From assembly GCA_903926285.1 (NCBI GenBank), contig CAIYIP010000530.1, positions 1 through 9,303 on the forward strand: a stretch of DNA of 9,303 nt, read 5' to 3'. The stretch comes from an uncultured Gammaproteobacteria bacterium. Lineage in GTDB: Bacteria > Pseudomonadota > Gammaproteobacteria > Pseudomonadales > Pseudohongiellaceae. Under the pieces are notes generated by a model. It ran no database searches. It saw nothing but the letters and a program-made list of their open reading frames with translations, and was not told the origin of the DNA. The position numbers and the translations under genes are program-made. Below, one piece after another: positions 1 through 5,854 of the stretch. Position 1 is the stretch's first letter. Each line of letters begins with the position of its first letter.

Positions 1-706
1 AACGCACCATGCCGACAGTCAGCGCGACGAGGGTCGATTTTGCCTGGTTCGCAGAATCTGCCGCAAAAGTGGGCGCAAAAGTGGGTGTCCCTTTCTCAGC
101 TTCGAAAGTGGGTGTCCCATTCCCTTCGACTTCCTCAAGCTGCGCTGCTGGATGCCAGTCTTGCGATGAGGCAATCGAATACTGCCGTGGCGTGAGCCTG
201 CGTAAACAACCTATTAGTTGCTGGGCGTTGAGCTTGCATGGAAACTGACGCAGCACTTCAGCAATCTGCCGGTGATCCAGATATTTGCGCAGGGCCTGCG
301 TATCGGCGGCCAGTGCGAACAACTCGGTGTTGTGACAGAGGTCGGCGTAATGTTTGATGAAGCCGGGGTACAACTGCGTCAGTTCAAAATGTTCGCGCAG
401 GGCAGTTCCCAGCGTCGTTGCCTTGTTCTCGATAAGCACAGAGGCGTTTGACTGCAAATTGCAGAGTGCACATATTTCCTCCACCAGGCCCGGGTCATTG
501 TTGATCCAGATGCCAAGACAATCACCTGGCTGGTAGGTAAGGCCCGAGTCACCCAGGTCAATTTCAATATGGCGAACATCCTTACTGGACTCCGGGGCGG
601 TCAGCGGACGTTGGCTAAGCATGGTGGCGAGGTAGGGATGTTCGCGCTGCCAGTGGAGGACGTTGCGTAAGGGTACTGAATCGTTGCTGCTGGTCATTGG
701 TGACAT
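1..706 (-). CDS. cysJ: Sulfite reductase (NADPH) flavoprotein alpha subunit, FAD-binding part, partial (3' end outside window)
   Basis: The minus strand is open for 235 codons from ATG 704-706 to the window edge. Residues 24-62 (PYLATMLSQRPLT, SSKDVRHIEIDL, SGLTYQPGD) and residues 174-181 (RQYSIASS, the FAD-binding R-x-Y-S motif) are diagnostic for the FNR module of CysJ, and the visible part ends in LTVGMVR as in CysJ. The family passes electrons from NADPH through FAD and FMN to the sulfite reductase haemoprotein in cytosolic sulfate assimilation. Two things are odd. An in-frame TAG (707-709) lies right before the start and no flavodoxin (FMN) domain is visible upstream, so the protein is either an FNR-only form or 5'-truncated. 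Residues 183-226 form a repeat-rich insert where E. coli CysJ has only about 6 residues. No good Shine-Dalgarno precedes ATG 706 or the next ATG (697), so the start is uncertain. The NADPH-binding end is not visible. Confidence 0.88.
   Translation of the reverse strand, partial: MSPMTSSNDSVPLRNVLHWQREHPYLATMLSQRPLTAPESSKDVRHIEIDLGDSGLTYQPGDCLGIWINNDPGLVEEICALCNLQSNASVLIENKATTLGTALREHFELTQLYPGFIKHYADLCHNTELFALAADTQALRKYLDHRQIAEVLRQFPCKLNAQQLIGCLRRLTPRQYSIASSQDWHPAAQLEEVEGNGTPTFEAEKGTPTFAPTFAADSANQAKSTLVALTVGMVR
63..122. repeat. GTGGGTGTCC-type short repeats inside cysJ
   Basis: On the plus strand AAAGTGGGTGTCCCTTTC (78-95) and AAAGTGGGTGTCCCATTC (105-122) match at 17 of 18 positions with a 27-nt period. 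Just before them GCAAAAGTGGGC (63-74) and GCAAAAGTGGGT (75-86) form a 12-nt tandem repeat matching at 11 of 12. Both periods are multiples of three, so the cysJ frame on the minus strand stays open and reads GTPTF, GTPTF and APTF. This looks like a dispersed intergenic-type repeat that has landed in a coding sequence. Its origin is inferred. Confidence 0.8.
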
Positions 707-1392
707 CTATCTGCGGGTTAAAAGCACGCATGATAAAACAGGGGCGGGCGTGGTGTATGGTTTAGTTTTTCGCGGCCTCTGGCTACGTCATTTGACCACT
801 AGGCATACGTCGATCTGCTGCTACGCTTCTACCCGTCACTGCTTACCGCGATCGGTTCCATGCAAATGGTCTTCGTTAATATCAACCGGCACCATTCTGA
901 CTCTTGGTAGTGATCCCTGGCTGGTACGTTAATTGCCCCACTTCTATTGCTGTTGCAGTCGCGTGGTCGAATTTCGTTTCGCGCCTGCCCCACAGTCATC
1001 CGGGTCGTGTGGTAGGGCGAGTGTTCAATGCGGCGATCGCGCTGATCCTCATGGACCTTGGCATCTATTGCGTACTCGAAGCGATTTTCGGCGTGTTTGC
1101 GATAGTAGCGGTGAGCTGGCTCGGCTGCGGCACGAATTGCGATCAGGACTTTGAGTCAGGGATGATTGTCTTTGCGGCTTGCATAAATTTGCAGGAATTA
1201 GTGGGTTCAATCATTGGCTATTCCATCGCTGTCTCGTTTGAGGCGTTAAAAAATCGGTCAACAGAGCAAGGTGATCAACGATATGCGGTTTCCAGAATAC
1301 GAGCCTTCACGTGGCCTGGAAATGCAGAACTATTGCTGAAAGGTGATAGTAAAGTTTCTAAAAATTAATTCTCATGGCTTAAATAGGAATCA
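707..1392. other. Long poorly coding region between cysJ and the citrate synthase gene
   Basis: About 690 bp without a convincing gene. All frames in 710-900 are broken by stops on both strands, and I see no flavodoxin-domain remnant for the neighbouring cysJ. The only sizeable open frame is the weak plus-strand ORF at 904-1368, listed separately. Minus-strand readthrough from the citrate synthase stop (1393) meets an AT-rich stretch (1345-1390) but no clear stem-loop plus T-tract. Confidence 0.6.
904..1368 (+). CDS. Doubtful hypothetical membrane-type ORF, possibly a gene remnant
   Basis: I do not recognise this ORF. It has up to 154 codons and opens after an in-frame TGA (898-900). The only upstream starts are TTG 904 and GTG 910, neither with a Shine-Dalgarno. 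Two hydrophobic stretches (about residues 43-72 and 86-110) resemble membrane helices, and the codon choice between about 1010 and 1250 looks more gene-like than the flanks. A second frame just upstream (about 802-909) is also rich in hydrophobic residues, which fits a frameshifted membrane-protein remnant, but no family signature is visible. It may equally be a chance ORF. Confidence 0.25.
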   Translation: MVVIPGWYVNCPTSIAVAVAWSNFVSRLPHSHPGRVVGRVFNAAIALILMDLGIYCVLEAIFGVFAIVAVSWLGCGTNCDQDFESGMIVFAACINLQELVGSIIGYSIAVSFEALKNRSTEQGDQRYAVSRIRAFTWPGNAELLLKGDSKVSKN

Positions 1393-2505
1393 TCAAATCG
1401 CGTTTCCCACATAACGCGCGCGGGGTCTGATCAGGCAGCTGTCCTTGCTGAATTCCAGATAATGCGCGATGTAGCCATACACGCGTGCCATGGCAAAAAT
1501 AGCAGTGAAATAGTGGCTGGGAATGCCGAGTTGGTGGAAGACGGCGCCTTTGTAGAATTCCACGTTGGCCCAGATTTCCTTTTTGCTTTTGCCAAACTCA
1601 ACCTGGCAGGCAGCTTCGACGGCTTCGAGAATTTCAAACAGGTTCTTTGCTTCACCCTCGGTGCACAACGTTTTCGCCATCGGCTTGAGAATGCGCGCGC
1701 GCGGGTCAACAACCTTGTATTCGCGATGGCCCATGCCCATGATTTTCTGTTTTTGCGCGAGCACATTTTGGACATAGCCGGCAGCCAGGGCAGGGGAGCC
1801 GATCTTGTGTGCCATTTCGAGTGCGGCCTGGTCAGCGCCGCCGTGCAGCACACCGAATAATGTGCCGATTGAAGCTGAGATCGACGACTGGATCGGCGCC
1901 AGCGTGCTTGCACATACGCGGCCGGCGAAAGTGCCGGCATTGAAGCTGTGCTCCATCTGCAGGATCTGCGCAGTGTCGAGCACTTTTACCTGGGCAGGTG
2001 TTGGGGCATGGCCGTTGAACATCGTCAGGAAATTTTCATGAAAGCTTGCGTTGGGATTGGCAGCAAGCGGAGTGTTGCCGAGTTGCAACTGGCGCCAGCT
2101 TGCGACGAGTGAAGGCAGGCGTGCTGCGATCAACAAGCCCTGCAATGCGGTTGCGCTCAAATCTGCGATGGTTTGTTTTGGCTTCAGTTGCAGCAGTGGC
2201 ACGATGCCCTGCAGCATGAGCATGGGGTGTAGAGTAAGCGGCATAGCCTTGAGAAGATGCAGTTCATCGGCCTCAAGCTGGCTGTTAACAGCCATGAATT
2301 CCTTGAGCGCCTGCTTCTGGCTGGCATCGGGCCATGTGCCGAATAATACGAGCCAGACTACTTCCTGAAAGGGTTTTGTGGCCAGGCTCTCGATCGCGTA
2401 GCCCCGGTAACTCAACAAACCTTCCTCTCCCTTTACATCCGAGATGTGGGTTTCGCCCACTTCAATGCCGGAAAGGTCGCGCGAAAAAATAACGTCGTTG
2501 TTCAT
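1393..2505 (-). CDS. Citrate synthase family protein (divergent paralogue)
   Basis: The predicted 370-aa protein has the usual length of short bacterial citrate or 2-methylcitrate synthases, which condense acetyl-CoA (or propionyl-CoA) with oxaloacetate in the cytosol. Family landmarks in order are GLLSYRGYAIESLA near the N-terminus, EHSFNAGTF (H186), LHGGADQ (H221), GMGHREYKVVDPRA (H260), NVEFYKGAVFHQLGIP (E316) and IRPRARYVG at the C-terminus. H221, H260 and position 316 match in spacing the His-His-Asp triad of the family, but the third residue is Glu instead of Asp. ATG 2505 is chosen over the upstream in-frame ATGs at 2523 and 2511 because GAGG (2513-2516) sits 7 nt before it. The gene is divergent from the LysR-type regulator and may be its target. 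Whether it is a true citrate synthase, a methylcitrate synthase or an altered paralogue cannot be decided here. Confidence 0.9.
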   Translation of the reverse strand: MNNDVIFSRDLSGIEVGETHISDVKGEEGLLSYRGYAIESLATKPFQEVVWLVLFGTWPDASQKQALKEFMAVNSQLEADELHLLKAMPLTLHPMLMLQGIVPLLQLKPKQTIADLSATALQGLLIAARLPSLVASWRQLQLGNTPLAANPNASFHENFLTMFNGHAPTPAQVKVLDTAQILQMEHSFNAGTFAGRVCASTLAPIQSSISASIGTLFGVLHGGADQAALEMAHKIGSPALAAGYVQNVLAQKQKIMGMGHREYKVVDPRARILKPMAKTLCTEGEAKNLFEILEAVEAACQVEFGKSKKEIWANVEFYKGAVFHQLGIPSHYFTAIFAMARVYGYIAHYLEFSKDSCLIRPRARYVGNAI

Positions 2506-2512
2506 AATCATG

Positions 2513-2519
2513 CCTCGTT
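2513..2519 (-). promoter_or_regulatory. Ribosome binding site deciding the citrate synthase start
   Basis: The minus strand reads AACGAGG, followed by 7 nt and ATG 2505. The same motif is only 1 nt from the ATG at 2511 and lies downstream of the ATG at 2523, so the innermost ATG is preferred. Confidence 0.6.
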
Positions 2520-2534
2520 GCATTGATGGTGCCG

Positions 2535-2582
2535 AGTATAGGAAGCTCTGTAGAATCAGGTAACTTAATATTTCTAATAGTT
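2535..2582 (-). promoter_or_regulatory. Candidate promoter of the citrate synthase gene with overlapping dyad (possible LysR operator)
   Basis: On the minus strand a TATACT -10 box (2535-2540) lies 17 nt from TTACCT (2558-2563), a weak -35, leaving about 30 nt of leader to ATG 2505. An imperfect dyad, AACT-N13-AGTT (2562-2582), AT-rich inside, abuts the -35 box. LysR-type regulators usually bind such AT-rich interrupted dyads between themselves and a divergent target. Assignment is from position and pattern only. Confidence 0.35.
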
Positions 2583-2597
2583 GGTTCAGTATAGCTT

Positions 2598-3485
2598 ATG
2601 CGATTCGAGAACAGTGAGCTGCGTACCTTCCGGTCAGTAGTGGAAGCAAATGGCTTCAATAAGGCAGCCGACCTGCTGCATGTGAGCCAGTCGGCCGTCA
2701 GCCAGACCATTGCCAATCTTGAGGCCAAGCTCGATGTGTTGCTGATCCAGCGTGGCAAACAACTCGTCCTGACCGATGCGGGCAGACGTTTGCTCGAATA
2801 TGCCAATGATGTGCTAAACCAGGAACAGGAAGTGCTCGACGATATTCTGCGGCTCAAACAGGGCAACCGGCAGACGCTTAATCTCGCGATCAACAGCACC
2901 ATCAACCGTTTTTATGCGCCGCAGCTACTGAGCCATTTCGGTAAGTCGCAGAGCGCGTTGCAGATCAAGGTCACTGAATTGCCGAGTCGCAATCTGATTT
3001 ATGCCATCTTGTCGGGTAAAGCTGAACTTGCGATTGGTCCATTTCAGAAACACATGGATGCGTTCACCACCATTCCGCTGTTCCGGGAAAATCGCCATCT
3101 CGTGGTGAGCCCCAATCATCCGGATTACACCAATATCTGCGAGGGGAGCAGCAAGAGTCTCAAGAGCGCTACGCTGATTACGTCATTTCTCGATACACCG
3201 GAAATGCGGCCATCGATGCAGAGATTGCGCGACCGCTTTCAGTCGGTATGGGAAGTGTCGAGCCTGAGCTTGCGTGTGCATCTGGTTGCCGAGGGGCTCG
3301 GTGCAGCTTTCATCGACAGCAAGCTGCTCGAAGAACATCCTGTGTGTCGCAACTTCACGCTGATAAAAGGCTTGCCGTTTTCCACGATCGAAAGGCAGGT
3401 CGGGCTTTATTACAAGGCCGGCAAAACCCTGTCGCCGTGTTCTGCGCAGTTTGCGCAGATGTGTAAGCAGTTCTGGCAGGCATGA
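2598..3485 (+). CDS. LysR-family transcriptional regulator
   Basis: The 295-aa protein has the standard length of the family. An N-terminal winged helix-turn-helix spans about residues 5-64, with the typical string FNKAADLLHVSQSAVSQ and the following LEAKLDVLLIQR. A linker helix follows to about residue 90, then the effector-binding domain, with AELAIGPF and VAEGLGAAFI at expected places. Such proteins bind DNA as tetramers and respond to a small ligand, which is unknown here. It is transcribed away from the citrate synthase gene, so that gene and its own promoter are the natural candidates for control. The ATG at 2598 has no obvious Shine-Dalgarno but fits the family N-terminus (MRFENSELRTF). 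The gene ends in TGA at 3483-3485 with no clear terminator after it. Confidence 0.96.
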   Translation: MRFENSELRTFRSVVEANGFNKAADLLHVSQSAVSQTIANLEAKLDVLLIQRGKQLVLTDAGRRLLEYANDVLNQEQEVLDDILRLKQGNRQTLNLAINSTINRFYAPQLLSHFGKSQSALQIKVTELPSRNLIYAILSGKAELAIGPFQKHMDAFTTIPLFRENRHLVVSPNHPDYTNICEGSSKSLKSATLITSFLDTPEMRPSMQRLRDRFQSVWEVSSLSLRVHLVAEGLGAAFIDSKLLEEHPVCRNFTLIKGLPFSTIERQVGLYYKAGKTLSPCSAQFAQMCKQFWQA

Positions 3486-3852
3486 CACTGCGGGTTGTGC
3501 CACTTGAAGTTGGTTGCCGGGTTGAATAATCAGGTACACGGATGGGCCGCACGGGCCTTGCGCCAGGAAGTCACTCAAGAGCAGTTATGCTATCTCGTCC
3601 CCCTTATGTGCGCTAGCGCATATAGCGTGGCATATTTATTGTATAATTATGGAATTTGACATGGCTGATTTAAGACCGCAGCGTTTTAGCTTGATATCAG
3701 TAGCGCCTTCCGCCAATGGCTTTTTCGTCCGCCCTTGCGATGTCTTGCTGGTTTTTAACGTTCTTTATTCGCAGAAGCAAAAATGGTGTATTTTAGCTGC
3801 GGCTGGCGCAATTGGCAGCGCAACAGCCTGAACATTACAAGAGCACACATGC
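3486..3852. other. Intergenic region upstream of the signalling cluster
   Basis: This 367-bp gap has no convincing gene. The 60-codon ORF at 3649-3831 lacks a ribosome binding site and any family signature. The region holds a perfect palindrome (3609-3620) and a consensus -10 box (3642-3647), listed separately, and probably carries the promoter of the receiver-PAS/Crp genes. AAGAG (3839-3843), 9 nt before ATG 3853, may serve as a weak Shine-Dalgarno. Confidence 0.6.
3605..3647 (+). promoter_or_regulatory. Palindrome followed by a consensus -10 box
   Basis: TGCGCTAGCGCA (3609-3620) is a perfect 12-bp inverted repeat with near-symmetrical TAT flanks. A TATAAT box (3642-3647) follows 21 nt later within an AT-rich stretch. 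No good -35 box sits at 16-18 nt; that position falls on the right edge of the palindrome, as expected for a factor-dependent promoter or for operator overlap. The gene it would serve starts about 200 bp downstream at 3853. The identity of any binding protein is unknown. Confidence 0.4.
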
Positions 3853-4674
3853 ATGCTGAGTCCAGCAGAAATTCTCAAGGCCAGTATCCTGATCGTCGAC
3901 GACCAGGAAGCGAATATCAGATTGCTTGAGCAATTGCTCAGCGAAGCCGGCTATACCCAGGTAAGTTCGACCATGAATCCGATGGAAGTCTGCGTACTGC
4001 ATCGGCTTAACTGCTACGACGTTATCCTGCTCGACCTGCAAATGCCCGGCATGGATGGCTTCCAGGTGATGGAAGGCCTCAAGACCAACATTACCGATAC
4101 GTATCTGCCAGTTATAGTGCTGACGGTACAGCCGGGCCACAAACTGCGCGCCTTGCAGGCAGGTGCCAGGGATTTTATCAGCAAACCCTTTGATCTGCTC
4201 GAAGTCAAAACCCGAATTCACAATGTTCTCGAAGTGCGGCTGCTCTACAAAAAACTCGAAAGCTACAACAAGAATCTGGAACAGATAGTGGTGGAACGTA
4301 CTGCGGAACTGCGCGAGAGCGAAGTACGCTTTCGCAGCCTGACCGAACTCTCTTCCGACTGGTACTGGGAGCAGGACGAAAGTGGCAGTTTCACCAGGGT
4401 ATCCGGCCCGGTGCTGGAAATGCTTGGCCTGCAGGTTGACTCGCTGGACGGGGTTGGCAGCAATCACATGACGCAGGGCTGGAATCACGAGGAGCGCGCA
4501 GTCCTGCAGGAAAAGATTGCAGCGCGCGAACCTTTCCTGGACTTTGTCTTCAACCGCGTTAACCGCGATGGTTCGCACCAGGCGTTTCGCGTAAGCGGCC
4601 AGGCCATATTCGCCCCGAACTGCAGGTTTATCGGTTACCGCGGCGTTGGTGTGGAAATTACACCCAGGGGTTAA
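3853..4674 (+). CDS. Receiver-PAS response regulator without an output domain
   Basis: This is a 273-aa cytosolic protein. Residues 9-130 form a CheY-type receiver with all switch residues: acidic pair D16/D17, phospho-acceptor D61 in LLDLQMPGMDG, T91 and K111 (SKPF). Residues about 130-157 are a charged coiled-coil linker (YKKLESYNKNLEQ, ERTAELRESE). Residues about 158-270 form a PAS domain ending in GYRGVGVEITPRG. In most proteins with this layout the PAS is followed by a histidine kinase, GGDEF or similar domain, usually beginning after DITERK; here a stop codon comes at that point. It therefore probably acts as a phospho-acceptor that works through a partner. The crp-like gene 3 bp downstream suggests co-translation, and the GAF kinase further down could be its phosphodonor, which is inference. 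Confidence 0.93.
   Translation: MLSPAEILKASILIVDDQEANIRLLEQLLSEAGYTQVSSTMNPMEVCVLHRLNCYDVILLDLQMPGMDGFQVMEGLKTNITDTYLPVIVLTVQPGHKLRALQAGARDFISKPFDLLEVKTRIHNVLEVRLLYKKLESYNKNLEQIVVERTAELRESEVRFRSLTELSSDWYWEQDESGSFTRVSGPVLEMLGLQVDSLDGVGSNHMTQGWNHEERAVLQEKIAAREPFLDFVFNRVNRDGSHQAFRVSGQAIFAPNCRFIGYRGVGVEITPRG
4666..4670 (+). promoter_or_regulatory. Ribosome binding site of the Crp-like gene
   Basis: AGGGG lies 7 nt before ATG 4678, inside the last codons of the receiver-PAS gene. This supports the chosen start and translational coupling of the two genes. Confidence 0.6.
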
Positions 4675-4677
4675 GTA

Positions 4678-5478
4678 ATGATTGCAGGAGCCAGCACGGG
4701 TATCCCCGCCAAACACAGCCCCAACCAGAATCATCTGCTTGCGGCACTGCCCACGCCGGACTATGAGCGCATGCTCAGCCATTTAGAACTCGTGCGGATG
4801 CAATTGGGCCAGATGCTGTATGAACCCGATAAAAAACAGCACCACGTATATTTTCCAACGACATCCATCGTATCCCTGCACTATGTAACCGAGTCGGGCG
4901 TATCCGCAGAAACCGCCGGCGTGGGCAATGAAGGCATGGTTGGTGTTGCGCTGATCATGGGCGGCGACAGTACTTCCAGTTCTGCAGTGGTCCAGACTGC
5001 GGGCCACGGCTATCGTGTAGAAGCTCGAATTATCAAAGAGGACTTTGCGCGTGGGGGTTTTGCGCAGGGACTGCTGCTGCGTTATATCCAGGCACTGATG
5101 ACCCAGATGGGACAGGCCGCGGCGTGTAATCGTCTTCATACTGTTGAGGAGCGCCTGTGTCGCTGGCTGCTACTGACACTCGACCGCTGCGTGAGCACCG
5201 AACTTGTCATGACGCAGGAGCTTGTCGCCAGCATACTTGGCGTGCGCCGCGATGGTATCAGCGAAGCAGCGGGCAATCTGCAGCGCGCCGGCTTTATCAA
5301 TTACCGCCGCGGCCACATTTCGGTCACCAGCCGTGCCGGTCTCGAAGCCGGCGCGTGTGAATGTTATGGCGTAGTAAAAAGAGAAATGGACCGCTTGCTG
5401 GCCGATGTTGAGCAGTTGCGCGAAAGCGCGTCTGCTGTTTCCTTCGATGTTGCCGCAAGCAAGCCAACACGCGGTTAG
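4678..5478 (+). CDS. Crp/Fnr-family transcriptional regulator
   Basis: The 266-aa protein carries a diverged cyclic-nucleotide-binding-like beta barrel (about residues 20-140; YFPTTSIVSLHYV, GVGNEGMVGVALIMGG) and a C-terminal winged helix (about residues 165-230; MTQELVASILGVRRDGISEAAGNLQRAG, then the wing RRGHISV). The classical cAMP-contact motif and the Fnr cysteine cluster are absent, so the signal is unlikely to be cAMP or an iron-sulfur cluster. This subfamily, with its LCRWLLLTLDR linker, is common in proteobacteria near two-component genes, from memory. The tail after about residue 245 is variable. It starts 3 bp after the receiver-PAS gene with a good Shine-Dalgarno, so the two probably work together and this may be the transcriptional output of the cluster. 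Confidence 0.94.
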   Translation: MIAGASTGIPAKHSPNQNHLLAALPTPDYERMLSHLELVRMQLGQMLYEPDKKQHHVYFPTTSIVSLHYVTESGVSAETAGVGNEGMVGVALIMGGDSTSSSAVVQTAGHGYRVEARIIKEDFARGGFAQGLLLRYIQALMTQMGQAAACNRLHTVEERLCRWLLLTLDRCVSTELVMTQELVASILGVRRDGISEAAGNLQRAGFINYRRGHISVTSRAGLEAGACECYGVVKREMDRLLADVEQLRESASAVSFDVAASKPTRG

Positions 5479-5489
5479 CGTCCCGTAAA

Positions 5490-5742
5490 GTAGTTTCCGG
5501 ATATTTGCTCTCGCTCGAACCGATTTCACTTGGCGACGTGGTACAGGAGTGCCAGGTCATGATGGCGCCGCAGGCGAAAAAAAGCAGCATTCGTATGACT
5601 TTTCCGTGTTTCGCTATACCCCGCTATGTCAATGCTGACAGAGCAGGGCGCGGGCATTGGCCTCGTGATGACAAAACGCCTCATCGAACGGATGGGTGGG
5701 TTGATCGGCGTGGCAAGCCCACCCGGCGGCAGCGAAGTGTAA
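5490..5742 (+). pseudogene. Histidine kinase remnant with internal deletion
   Basis: Two blocks align with the C-terminal part of the intact kinase at 7862-9303. Block A (about 5493-5638) reads SGYLLSLEPISLGDVVQEC ... VNAD and matches SGKLLLSLEPLLLSDVMNEC ... INAD of the kinase. Block B (5641-5742), in a different frame, reads GAGIGLVMTKRLIERMGG and then stops at TAA 5740; it matches GTGIGLVMTKRLIELMGG. The piece between them, including the N-box, the G1 box (DTGQG) and the F-box, is missing. By comparison with the intact gene about 205 nt were lost at about 5639. The dimerisation domain with the phospho-histidine is also absent, so the fragment begins directly after the crp stop. It cannot encode a working kinase. 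Identity to the intact copy is about half, so it is a decayed paralogue rather than a recent duplicate. Confidence 0.85.
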
Positions 5743-5854
5743 GCCTGGTGTCCCTTGACGCTGTCTGCTGCACCATGCACCATGCAAAAGACAAGAAAGT
5801 GAAGTTAGTTGCAATAATGTACAGAACATAATGTGATGCATTGGTGATTAATAC
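5743..5854. promoter_or_regulatory. Gap upstream of the unknown gene/KaiC/kinase operon, candidate promoter
   Basis: A CATAAT hexamer (5827-5832), five of six to the -10 consensus, lies 22 nt before ATG 5855, but no good -35 is present. It overlaps a small dyad, ATGT-N5-ACAT (5817-5829), which could be an operator. A short 7-bp tandem repeat TGCACCA occurs twice at 5769-5782. The ATG at 5855 has only a weak GGTG (5842-5845) as ribosome binding site. Confidence 0.3.

Noticed and set aside
63..122. The GTGGGTGTCC repeats as a CRISPR array or a complete insertion sequence
   Set aside because: There are only two full units with no unique spacers of regular length, no transposase frame and no target duplication, and the repeats lie within an open cysJ frame.
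663..932. 89-codon plus-strand ORF overlapping the cysJ start
   Set aside because: No motif, rich in rare-looking Cys, His and Arg combinations, and partly antisense to the clear cysJ frame.
3691..3700. TTGATATCAG as a possible Fnr/Crp site
   Set aside because: The two half-sites are fused without the 4- to 6-bp spacer such dimers need, so it is only an 8-bp palindrome.
3649..3831. 60-codon ORF behind the TATAAT box
   Set aside because: It has no Shine-Dalgarno, no family signature, and starts 2 nt after the -10 box, too close to be transcribed from it with a leader.
3835..4782. 315-codon open frame on the minus strand opposite the receiver-PAS gene
   Set aside because: The plus strand encodes a receiver and PAS domain with all key residues. 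The antisense frame has no recognisable family and lacks a ribosome binding site, so it is a shadow of the real gene.
5505..5831. 108-codon ORF read as a real small protein
   Set aside because: Only its first part matches a kinase. After about 5639 it runs out of frame through the second homologous block, so it is a product of the deletion.
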